Made by a program: the position numbers and the translations under genes
Notes under the pieces: model-generated
Seen by the model: the letters and a program-made list of their open reading frames with translations, nothing else
Database searches by the model: none
Told to the model about the DNA's origin: nothing
Origin: Chloroflexota bacterium
Lineage (GTDB): Bacteria; Chloroflexota; Limnocylindria; Limnocylindrales; CSP1-4
Assembly (NCBI GenBank): GCA_021785115.1
Contig: JAJYGO010000132.1
Coordinates: forward strand, 1-14,210
Length of the DNA stretch: 14,210 nt
Reading direction: 5' to 3'
Shown here: positions 6,216 to 13,079 of the stretch, in pieces
Layout: the number at the start of each line of letters is the position of its first letter
How positions within the stretch are numbered: the stretch's first letter is position 1

Positions 6216-7330
6216 GCGCCGACCGCGGGAACACGAACGCGACGGGCGAAGCGGCGGTCACGGGCGGGGTCGCGGCGGAAGGGGGCGCGACGACGGCTGC
6301 GGCAGACGCGGCCGCGCCGGCGGGAAAGGCCGCGGCCGAGCCGAGGATCCTGCTCCGCGCAACCCGCGTGACGCGCCAGTTCGGCGGCCTCGTGGCGGTC
6401 CGCGAGATCGATTTCGACATCCCCGAGGGCGCGATCGTCAGCCTCATCGGCCCGAACGGTGCCGGCAAGACGACGTTCTTCAACGTGCTGGCCGGCGTCA
6501 CCGAGCCGACGGCGGGTCGCGTCGACTTCGTCGGACGGCGGATGATCGCGCGGCCGGTTCGCGCGTGGCTCGAGCCCGTCATCTGGCTCCTTCCGTCGGT
6601 CATCGTGGGGCTCATCGCAGCCGGCCTGGACACGGTCGAGCGGTCGGGACGGCTGGCCTCGCTGGCCGCCATCGTGGCGCTCCTCGTGCTCATCGCCATG
6701 CTGCTGATGGCCTCCATCCGGTCCGACACGTACCGCAGGCTCCTCGACCGAATGGGCATCTTCCGCAGCGCGCGCCCGAACGACATGGTGAGGGCCGGAC
6801 TGGGACGAACGTTCCAGAACATCCGCCTGTTCCAGAACATGACCGCGTCCGAGAACGTGCTGGTCGGCATGCACACGCGGCTGCGCTCGACCCCGCTCGA
6901 CGCGCTGCTCTCGACGCCCCGGCAGCGAGCGGAAGAGGCCCGGTCGCGGGTGCGCGCGTCCGAACTCCTCGCGCTGGTCGGGCTGGAGGGTCGCGACGAC
7001 ACCGTCGCCCGAAACCTTCCCTACGGCGACCAGCGGCGCCTCGAGCTGGCGCGCGCGATCGCGAGCGAGCCGTCGCTGCTCCTGCTGGACGAGCCCACGG
7101 CGGGCATGAACCCGCGCGAGACGGCCGATCTGACAGCCCTCATCGCACGCCTGCGCCGGGACCTCGGCCTGACCATCCTCCTGATCGAGCACGACATGCG
7201 CGTGGTGATGGGGATCAGCGACCGGGTGACGGTGCTCGACCACGGCGAGCGCATCGCCGAGGGCACCCCGGACGAGGTCCGCCGCGACCCGCGGGTCATC
7301 GAAGCCTACCTGGGGGCACCCGCGGAATGA
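6212..7330 (+). CDS. livG: LivG-type ABC ATPase with inserted transmembrane-like hairpin
   Basis: This encodes 372 residues, about 115 more than usual LivG. The ATPase core is intact: Walker A GPNGAGKT (80-87), Q-loop in GRTFQNIRLF (198-207, Gln202), signature PYGDQRRLELARAI (270-283), Walker B LLLLDEP (289-295, catalytic Glu294) and H-loop His327 in IEHDM. The extra length comes from an Ala/Gly-rich N-terminal extension (1-43) and an insert of about 75 residues (112-188) between Walker A and the Q-loop. The insert contains two hydrophobic stretches, about 119-139 and 148-168, separated by the charged DTVERSGR turn and followed by a basic segment. They look like a membrane hairpin. Reading frame and codon use continue smoothly, so it is not an assembly artefact by eye. 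LivG energises LivH/LivM transport by ATP hydrolysis as a heterodimer with LivF. It overlaps livM and livF by 4 bases each. Confidence 0.92.
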   Translation: MSADRGNTNATGEAAVTGGVAAEGGATTAAADAAAPAGKAAAEPRILLRATRVTRQFGGLVAVREIDFDIPEGAIVSLIGPNGAGKTTFFNVLAGVTEPTAGRVDFVGRRMIARPVRAWLEPVIWLLPSVIVGLIAAGLDTVERSGRLASLAAIVALLVLIAMLLMASIRSDTYRRLLDRMGIFRSARPNDMVRAGLGRTFQNIRLFQNMTASENVLVGMHTRLRSTPLDALLSTPRQRAEEARSRVRASELLALVGLEGRDDTVARNLPYGDQRRLELARAIASEPSLLLLDEPTAGMNPRETADLTALIARLRRDLGLTILLIEHDMRVVMGISDRVTVLDHGERIAEGTPDEVRRDPRVIEAYLGAPAE

Positions 7331-8094
7331 TCGACAGCTTGGCGCAGACCGCGACGGCCCCGGGGCATCCGGATGCGGACGGCAAGCCGCTCCTCAGCCT
7401 GCAGGACATCCACACCTACTACGGGCACATCCATGCGCTCCAGGGCATCTCCCTCGAGGTGCACCGGCACGAGATCGTCACCCTCATCGGCGCGAACGGG
7501 GCCGGCAAGACCACGACGCTCAAGACGATCAGCGGCCTGCTGCACCCGCGCAGGGGCACGGTGACGTTCGACGGCGAGGACATCTCGCACACGGCCGCGT
7601 ATCGCCTCGTCCGCGTCGGAATCGGGCAGGCGCCCGAGGGCCGTCGGATCTTCTCGCGGCTGACCGTCCTCGAGAACCTGCAGATGGGCGGGTTCACGCG
7701 ACGCCCGGCCGAGATCGCGGAGGACGTCGAACACGTCTTCACGCTGTTCCCGCGGCTCAGGGAGCGCGCGCGCCAGAACGGCGGGACGCTCTCCGGCGGC
7801 GAGCAGCAGATGCTGGCGATCGGCCGGGCCCTGATGTGCCGTCCGCGCGTGCTCCTGCTCGACGAGCCGTCGCTCGGGCTGTCGCCGCTGCTCGTGCAGC
7901 AGATCTTCGGCATCATCCGCGAGATCAACGAGCAGGGCATGACGATCCTGCTGGTCGAGCAGAACGCGCTGCAGGCACTCTCGCTCGCGCACCGCGGCTA
8001 CGTGCTGCAGACGGGCCGCGTCGTGCTCTCCGGCACGGCCGCAGAGCTGCGCCGGAACGAGACGGTCCGGAAGGCGTATCTCGGGGAGATCTGA
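7327..8094 (+). CDS. livF: Branched-chain amino acid ABC transporter ATPase LivF
   Basis: This encodes 255 residues from the ATG at 7327, which overlaps the livG stop (ATGA). An open frame continues upstream of this ATG inside livG but is only a shadow. Motifs are Walker A GANGAGKT (55-62), Gln101 in the Q-loop (GQAPEGRRIF), signature LSGGEQQ (155-161) and Walker B VLLLDEP (175-181, Glu180). The switch position reads LLVEQNA (208-214), with Gln instead of His, as is normal in LivF. The C-terminus RKAYLGEI is the usual family ending. Its length equals the usual LivF, so unlike its partner LivG it carries no insert. It is last gene of the operon. I see no convincing intrinsic terminator after it, only a weak 5-bp hairpin (8124-8137) without a T-run. 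Confidence 0.95.
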   Translation: MIDSLAQTATAPGHPDADGKPLLSLQDIHTYYGHIHALQGISLEVHRHEIVTLIGANGAGKTTTLKTISGLLHPRRGTVTFDGEDISHTAAYRLVRVGIGQAPEGRRIFSRLTVLENLQMGGFTRRPAEIAEDVEHVFTLFPRLRERARQNGGTLSGGEQQMLAIGRALMCRPRVLLLDEPSLGLSPLLVQQIFGIIREINEQGMTILLVEQNALQALSLAHRGYVLQTGRVVLSGTAAELRRNETVRKAYLGEI

Positions 8095-8212
8095 CCCGTC
8101 CGCCTGCGCCGCACGGCATGCGACGGCGCCTTCGCCGGGGTGGCCGCCCTGATGGTCACCGCCGGCCGCCGTCGACGGGGCCTGCAAGCGGGGCCCAGGG
8201 CCGCGCGCCGCG

Positions 8213-8218
8213 TAGAAT
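8213..8218 (+). promoter_or_regulatory. Candidate -10 element before the propeller lipoprotein
   Basis: TAGAAT matches TATAAT at 5 of 6 positions in an otherwise GC-only stretch. It lies about 37 nt upstream of the ATG at 8255. No convincing -35 box sits 16-18 bp upstream. The rest of the 8095-8254 gap shows only the weak hairpin at 8124-8137. Confidence 0.35.
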
Positions 8219-8254
8219 CGCCGGGTCTCTCGCAGTCGCAGTGAGGCCGAGCGT

Positions 8255-8347
8255 ATGCGTCCCGACGCGCCGGTCCCGCTCATGCGGGTCGGCGGCCCCG
8301 ATCCCCGCGCATGGTTCTCGCTCGACCTCGTCGCGGCCGCACGGTGA
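8255..8347 (+). CDS. Possible 30-residue upstream ORF coupled to the lipoprotein gene
   Basis: The ATG at 8255 is preceded by GTGAGG with an 8-nt spacer, the best ribosome-binding site in the area. It opens a 30-codon frame beginning MRPDAPVPLM and ending at the TGA at 8345-8347. That stop overlaps a GTG (8344) in frame with the downstream lipoprotein (GTGA). This is the arrangement expected for a translationally coupled leader ORF. The peptide has no recognisable similarity and may not be functional. The alternative is a frameshift separating a 5' extension from the lipoprotein frame. Confidence 0.25.
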   Translation: MRPDAPVPLMRVGGPDPRAWFSLDLVAAAR

Positions 8348-9786
8348 GCCGACGCCCGGAAGGACCGGGCCGGACGCGACCGCACCCAGTCGAGGGCTCG
8401 CGCGGGCGTCGGACGCCGGCACGCCCACCGCTCGTCGGCTCCGGCCTCGCCGCGCTCCTCGCGGTCGTCCTGGCCTCGGCCTGCGGCGGCATGGCGTCGT
8501 CACGGGCCATCTCGGGTGAGCGGCCGCCGGTCCCCGCGGCATCGCTCGCCGAGCGGACGACCCGGCCTGGTGCGGGTGCGTCCGCCATGGTGGGTCCGGC
8601 ATCCGGCGGGTGGACCGCGGGGACGATCGTGCAACCCGACGGGTTCCAGCTCGGTGCCGGGGAGACGCCGGTGTTCTGCTCCCCGTGCCACTCCGCGCTC
8701 GAGACGTCGCTCGCGTCGGTCGCGTACGGCGGCGGGATCTTCGTGGCCGTCGGGATCGCGTTCCCCGCTCCGCGCGCCGCCGCCTGGTACTCGCGGGACG
8801 GCGTCCGGTGGCAGCCGACGTCCGTGCCGGCGACCGCCGGGACGAGCCTCATGGACGGCGTCGCGTTCGGCCCCGGCGGGTTCGTCGCCGTCGGCGGCGC
8901 CGGATCCTCCGCCGCGGCGTGGTGGTCGGCTGACGGGCGAACGTGGGTCGAGGAACCCGTGCCGGCGGCAGCGGCTGGCGCGTCGGCCACGGCACGAGCC
9001 AAGGGCGCGGCGAGTGCGCCGGGTTCGACAGGGGCTCCGGGCGCGGCACACGCCCGGGGCGCGGCGCGGATGAACGCGGTGACCGCGTGGCGCGGAGGCT
9101 TCGTCGCGGGCGGGCAGGTGCGAACGACGTCCGGCGCCTCGATCGCTGAGTTCTGGACGTCGTCCGACGGCCGCTCGTGGACGGCGCACAGCGCGACCGG
9201 CTCGGGCGCGACGGGCTCGTACCTTGACGGCGGGAACGTCGTCGCGCTCGCCTCGACGACGTCCGGCCTCGTCGCCGTCGGCACCGTTTCGTCCCTCGAC
9301 GGGGTGACCGGCACGAGCTGGACCTCGAGGGACGGTGGGGAGTGGATACAGGCGCAGGATGGCGGCCTCGCCAGCGACCGTCCCCTCGCGGTCGGCTCGG
9401 CCGGCGAACGCATCGTGGCCGTGGGAGACACCCCGGACCAATCCCGCGCAGCCGCGTGGTGGTCGATCGACGGGCGACGATGGACGCCGGCACGGGTCGC
9501 CGGCGACACGAACCACGGGCTGCGGATCGAGATGACCGGGCTCGCGAACGCCGGGACCGGGTTCCTGGCCGTCGGCCAGCGCGACTCGGCCGGGAATGGA
9601 GCGGCCGTCGCGTGGACGTCACCGGACGGGACGGCGTGGACGCGACTGGCAGATGACGTCAGCTTCGAGGGCGCGAAGATGACTGCGGTGGCCGCGGGCG
9701 CGGCCGGGATCGTCGCAGTCGGCGCGCTGGGCCTGCCGGACAACTGGGCGGCGGCGTCGTGGGAGATCAATCTGCCGTTGCCGTGA
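8344..9786 (+). CDS. Secreted beta-propeller lipoprotein with CxxCH motif
   Basis: This encodes 480 residues from GTG 8344. The ATG at 8311 in the same frame would add 11, and the numbering below uses that longer form. After an Arg/Pro-rich start comes a lipoprotein signal: hydrophobic 42-57, then Cys58 in VLASACGG. The mature part has seven repeats, each with an (F/I/L)VAVG strand (144-148, 191-195, 264-268, 320-324, 368-372, 418-422, 467-471). The first six are followed by a (A)WxSxDGxxW strand (157-167, 201-212, 279-290, 335-345, 380-391, 432-443). The last copy (480-486) is degenerate. This pattern fits a seven-bladed propeller of the sialidase/BNR-like type. An Ala/Gly-rich insert (219-254) lies between blades 2 and 3. 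FCSPCH (122-127) is a CxxCH heme-c-type motif and holds the only cysteines of the mature protein besides the lipid anchor. No catalytic residues are recognisable. The role is probably ligand or surface binding at the cell exterior. Confidence 0.8.
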   Translation: MSRRPEGPGRTRPHPVEGSRGRRTPARPPLVGSGLAALLAVVLASACGGMASSRAISGERPPVPAASLAERTTRPGAGASAMVGPASGGWTAGTIVQPDGFQLGAGETPVFCSPCHSALETSLASVAYGGGIFVAVGIAFPAPRAAAWYSRDGVRWQPTSVPATAGTSLMDGVAFGPGGFVAVGGAGSSAAAWWSADGRTWVEEPVPAAAAGASATARAKGAASAPGSTGAPGAAHARGAARMNAVTAWRGGFVAGGQVRTTSGASIAEFWTSSDGRSWTAHSATGSGATGSYLDGGNVVALASTTSGLVAVGTVSSLDGVTGTSWTSRDGGEWIQAQDGGLASDRPLAVGSAGERIVAVGDTPDQSRAAAWWSIDGRRWTPARVAGDTNHGLRIEMTGLANAGTGFLAVGQRDSAGNGAAVAWTSPDGTAWTRLADDVSFEGAKMTAVAAGAAGIVAVGALGLPDNWAAASWEINLPLP

Positions 9787-9795
9787 ACCGGGCGC

Positions 9796-10873
9796 GTGAG
9801 GGGTCGCCTCGAGGGTGGTACGGCGCGCGTCGAGGGCGGTACGGCGCGCGTCGAGGACGGCGCAGGGCGCGTCGAGGACGGCGCAGGGCGCGTCGAGGAC
9901 GGCGCAGGGCGCGCCTGGACGGCGGGACAGGAAGCGTCGGCACGGCTTCCGGAGACACCTGAAAGAGGCTCGACTCCGCGCGTTACGGGATGGCTTCGGG
10001 CGCTGGTGCAGCCTCGCGATGTCCCGCTCAGCGCCGCGAGGTTCCCATTGCCCGACCCCGCCGACACCCGCGGCCCCGACGCCGTTCCAGCCCAGCCGGT
10101 CGCGGTCACGCACGTCGGGGCGCGACAGTTCAGAGGGTTCGAGCCCCGCGAGGCCCGCCTGCCGGGCGGGGCCGACCACGACGTCGTGGACGCGTTCGAG
10201 CCCGTCCGCAGCTTCGTCGGGCATCCGTCCGGCGACCCGGCCCTCACCGATCTCGCCTCGTCGCTCGCGGCGTCGGACAGGGAGGCCAGCGACGATCTCG
10301 GGCCGCGCGTCGCGCGGCTCCACGTCGGCCGGACCCCGACGAGCCGCCGGCCGCTCGCCATCGCGATCGTCACGAGCGTGCTGGTCCTCGCAGCGATCGT
10401 CAAACCGTGGTCGTGGCTCTCCACGTCGGCTGCCGGTGCGCCCCCCGCGGCGTCGCTCGCCGCCCCCTCGGCCGTGGCGTCGCCTGGCGCCGTGTCCCGC
10501 GGTCCCCGGCGGCAGACCCTGGCCGGTGACGTGGCCTACGCGGGCGGTTCGACCGGATCGCAGCCCGGCCTGTCGACCGCAGGCATCGGCGGCGCGGACG
10601 GCCCGGCAGGAGCCGGCACGAGCGAGACGACCGGATCGTCGAGCTCGGCGCAGGCGGGTCCCCGACCAGGCCGACGGCGTCATCGCCGTCCCGCTCGTGG
10701 GGGGTCCGGCATGCGCGCCCACCTCGACGTCGGTTGACTGCCTGCCGCTCGCCGTGTGGCCGGCGGGACGGTACGTCCTGGAGACCACGAACGTGTCGGC
10801 GGGAACGATCGACGGCCGGATCGGCCTCGACGTGCAGCCGAAGGAGATGGTCCCCCAGCCAAGGGGAGCATGA
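9796..10873 (+). CDS. Single-pass membrane protein, reading frame broken at a C4 run
   Basis: The first frame runs from GTG 9796 to a stop at 10737. Coding-like content then moves to the next frame, which stops at 10873. Dropping one C from CCCC at 10660-10663 joins them into about 358 residues. In the joined reading, the N-terminus is five heptads (VEDGAGR type, 5-39) encoded by tandem repeats. A polar cytoplasmic part follows, then a membrane helix RRPLAIAIVTSVLVLAAIV (184-202), a Ser/Ala/Gly-rich linker, and a compact tail with ACAPTSTSVDCLPLAVWPAG that would lie outside. That two-cysteine tail looks like genuine protein and is lost without the shift. The true start is uncertain: GTG 10006 would skip the repeats, and neither start has a clear ribosome-binding site. 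It begins 9 nt after the lipoprotein stop, so the two are likely co-transcribed and may work together at the cell surface. I do not recognise the family. Confidence 0.55.
9808..9912 (+). repeat. Five tandem 21-bp repeats
   Basis: Three identical 21-bp units lie at 9850-9870, 9871-9891 and 9892-9912 (each starts GTCGAGGAC and ends GCAGGGCGC). They are preceded by two diverged units at 9808-9828 and 9829-9849 that share GGTACGGCGCGC. The unit length is a multiple of 3, so the frame is kept and heptapeptides (VEGGTAR, VEDGAGR) result. There are no spacers, so it is not a CRISPR array. Confidence 0.9.
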
Positions 10874-10908
10874 CGGGCCTCGCGGCTGCCGGCGGTGGCG
10901 CGCCCAGG

Positions 10909-11321
10909 CTAGGCCCGGGGCCGCTCCGCGGCCATCTCGGCCAGCCCCCAGACGACGACGACGAGCCCGACGGCCGCGAGCCAGAGCCCGAGCCCCTTGT
11001 CGGGCAGCGCGAGCAGCCCGTCGCCGAGCACCTGGACGAGCTTCAGCAGGAACCCGATCACCCCGACAGCGCCGACGATCGCGAAGGCCAGCGGCCGGTC
11101 GAGCCCGATCGGCTGGTCCCCCGCCGCGTACGGGAGCGTGATGAGCGCGAGCAGGCCGACCGCGGCCACGAACACCACGATCCCGAATCCGTCGAACGCG
11201 GTTGTCGATTCCGGTGGAAGACCGACGCCGGCGGTCTGCCCCCACGGGAAGAGGCAGCCGACGAGCGTGAGCACGGCGCCGACGCCGATGACGAGCCGGC
11301 CACGTCCGAGCCTTCGGCGGT

Positions 11322-11325
<4 letters not shown>
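10909..11325 (-). CDS. Small four-helix membrane protein
   Basis: This encodes 138 residues from GTG 11325, which overlaps the hpt stop as GTGA. Translation is therefore probably coupled to hpt. Four hydrophobic segments are visible: about 11-27, 46-64, 79-100 and 113-129. Short loops separate them, with a longer outside-type loop (28-45) between helices 1 and 2. Helix 1 ends in GCLFPWGQTAG, a feature of small membrane proteins of this size. No catalytic motif is seen. I do not recognise a named family. Its position directly after hpt suggests shared expression rather than a shared reaction. Its stop is 35 nt from the end of the convergent plus-strand gene, with only a 7-bp inverted repeat (10874-10880 / 10911-10917) between them. 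Confidence 0.75.
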
Positions 11326-11882
<557 letters not shown>

Positions 11883-11905
11883 TCGCTCTCAGGCCCTCCG
11901 ACAGG

Positions 11906-12565
11906 TCATGCCCGCGACGCCTGCGGGGCGCGGGCATGCCGGCCTCCACGACGTCGATCCCCTCCCCCGCGCCCGGTCCTCGCCGGCCGCGCCACGACGC
12001 CCGGTGCGCCATCGCGCGGCCGCGACTCGTCCGCTCCTCGAACCTCCCGGACTTCGGCAGCGGCGTCGGCGGAGCGTTCCGGCGGCTCGACGAGCCGCTC
12101 CCCGCTTTCGGCCCGGGCCGCGACGATCGCCGGCGCCGGTGTGACGTCCGGCTCGACGGCCGGCGGCGCGGCGTCGGGGCGTGGCGGCGTCGCCTGCCCC
12201 TCCGCCCCCGACAGCGAGTCGACGAGGCCGATCCGGCCGTACTTCAGCATCAGCGCCCGGAAGTCGCGGGCGTAGAACAGCTTGATCCGGACGTCCGGGT
12301 ACAGCCCGCGCAGCCGCCGGAGCTTGCGGTTCTTCTTCCGGACGAGGCTCTGCCGGAGCGTCGTCAGCTCGACGTACAGGTCAAGCTCGGGCAGGTAGAA
12401 GTCGGGCGTGAAGCTCTCGACGACCGCCCCGTCGAGGTTCCACAGGATCGGGAACGGCCGCGGCTCGTATTCCCACGCGATCCCGTAGTAGTCGAGGATC
12501 CGTGCCAGCTCCGCCTCGCTCGCATGCGCAAACGGGACGGCGCGAGGCCTCGGGTCGACGTGCAT
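11906..12565 (-). CDS. Putative PD-(D/E)XK nuclease-like protein with disordered tail
   Basis: This encodes 219 residues from ATG 12565. Residues 15-112 form a compact domain: a helix AELARILDYYG (18-28), strand IAWEYEPRPFPI (29-40), SFTPDFYLPELDLYVELTT (51-69) and a lysine/arginine-rich helix SLVRKKNRKLRRLRGLYP (73-90). A strand VRIKLFYARDF (92-102) follows. The Glu32/34, Asp55 and Glu66-x-Thr68 pattern resembles the PD-(D/E)XK fold seen in TnsA-like and DUF559-like nucleases, with Thr in place of the catalytic Lys. Activity is therefore open; Lys78 could substitute. Residues 120-219 are Pro/Ala/Arg-rich and probably disordered. A -10-like TAGACT lies 7 nt before the ATG, which would give a leaderless transcript. 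It is first gene of the hpt cluster. The fold assignment is by eye only. Confidence 0.7.
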   Translation of the reverse strand: MHVDPRPRAVPFAHASEAELARILDYYGIAWEYEPRPFPILWNLDGAVVESFTPDFYLPELDLYVELTTLRQSLVRKKNRKLRRLRGLYPDVRIKLFYARDFRALMLKYGRIGLVDSLSGAEGQATPPRPDAAPPAVEPDVTPAPAIVAARAESGERLVEPPERSADAAAEVREVRGADESRPRDGAPGVVARPARTGRGGGDRRRGGRHARAPQASRA

Positions 12566-12572
12566 CGATCGC

Positions 12573-12578
12573 AGTCTA
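12573..12578 (-). promoter_or_regulatory. Possible -10 box for a leaderless nuclease-like/hpt transcript
   Basis: Read on the minus strand this is TAGACT (4/6 match to TATAAT), ending 7 nt before the ATG at 12565. No Shine-Dalgarno sequence precedes that ATG. This spacing is what a leaderless mRNA would show. No good -35 box is visible. Confidence 0.35.
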
Positions 12579-12634
12579 CCCGCTCGCACGGTCACGCGGA
12601 GTTGCCGACGGAGGGTCCGCCGCTGCGGCGGCGG

Positions 12635-12652
12635 TACACTGGGGGGGAGTAT
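12635..12652 (+). promoter_or_regulatory. CsoR/RcnR-type G-tract operator overlapping a -10-like box
   Basis: ACACT (12636-12640), seven G residues (12641-12647) and AGTAT (12648-12652) form an imperfect dyad around a G-tract. The known RcnR/FrmR-type operator is TACT-G6-N-AGTA, and this site differs from it at a single position (CACT for TACT). TACACT at 12635-12640 could be the -10 box of the csoR promoter. A bound repressor would then cover it, giving autoregulation and possibly control of the adjacent kinase. Confidence 0.7.
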
Positions 12653-12685
12653 CAGCGAGGCCCGGGGCGGGCGGAGGACACCGAG

Positions 12686-13072
12686 ACGAACCACGACCAC
12701 GAGCCCGCGAACGCGACAGGCGGTGCCGTCGAGCAACCGTCGCATGCGGCGGACCTGCACTTCCGGCACAGCTACGACAAGGACCGGCAGCAGCTCCTGC
12801 GGCGGCTCTCGCGCGTCGAGGGCCAGGTGCGCGGCATCGCCCGGATGATCGAGCGGGACGAGTACTGCATCGACATCCTGCAGCAGACCGCCGCCCTGCG
12901 CGCCGCGGTCGACGCCATCTCGCTGCTCGTCCTCGAGGACCACGTCGCCGGGTGTCTTCGGACGGCCGTGGAGACGGGCGACGCGACGGCGTATACAGAG
13001 GAGGTCATGGACGTGGTCCGGCGCACGCTTGGGAGACCGGTGCGGGCGGCCAGGGCACAGGGCACGGAGTAG
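12686..13072 (+). CDS. csoR: CsoR-family copper-sensing transcriptional repressor, apparent ACG start
   Basis: This encodes 128 residues if translation begins at ACG 12686, which has GGAGG 8 nt upstream. No ATG, GTG or TTG exists in frame between the operator and the conserved domain. The nearest alternative, TTG 12602, lies upstream of the putative promoter. The CsoR/RcnR four-helix domain spans about 29-120: SYDKDRQQLLRRLSRVEGQV (29-48), GIARMIERDEYCIDIL (50-65), LEDHVAGCLRTAV (83-95). The metal ligands Cys61, His86 and Cys90 have the spacing +25 and +29 that matches the Cys-His-Cys triad of Cu(I)-sensing CsoR. CstR and FrmR/RcnR differ at these positions. The N-terminal NHDHEP plus His20, His25 and His28 form a histidine-rich extension. 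Known role: it represses target promoters until Cu(I) binds. A sensor kinase gene follows after 7 nt. No copper pump is in the window. Confidence 0.85.
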   Translation, partial: TNHDHEPANATGGAVEQPSHAADLHFRHSYDKDRQQLLRRLSRVEGQVRGIARMIERDEYCIDILQQTAALRAAVDAISLLVLEDHVAGCLRTAVETGDATAYTEEVMDVVRRTLGRPVRAARAQGTE

Positions 13073-13079
13073 CGGCCGG

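Noticed and set aside
8124..8137. Terminator after livF
   Set aside because: The stem is only 5 bp (CGGCG/CGCCG) and no T-run follows, so it does not meet even a loose intrinsic-terminator standard.
9808..9912. Tandem repeats as a CRISPR or attachment array
   Set aside because: The repeats are directly contiguous with no spacers, are 21 bp long, and encode in-frame heptapeptides.
10133..10149. GGTTCGAGCCC, a tRNA T-arm-like sequence
   Set aside because: The 5-bp T-stem has a mismatch, no D-arm or anticodon arm is found upstream, and no 7-bp acceptor partner lies at the right distance. The stretch is in a coding frame.
8280..10424. 714-codon minus-strand open frame opposite the lipoprotein and membrane protein
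   Set aside because: It is Ser/Pro/Arg-rich without domains. The plus strand carries a signal peptide, lipobox and seven clear propeller repeats.
10874..10917. Bidirectional terminator between the convergent genes
   Set aside because: The inverted repeat CGGGCCT/AGGCCCG has a 30-nt loop and no T-tract, which is expected by chance at this GC content.
12602..12604. TTG as the csoR start codon
   Set aside because: It lies upstream of the G-tract operator and -10-like box and lacks a ribosome-binding site. It would add a 28-residue N-terminus encoded through the operator.
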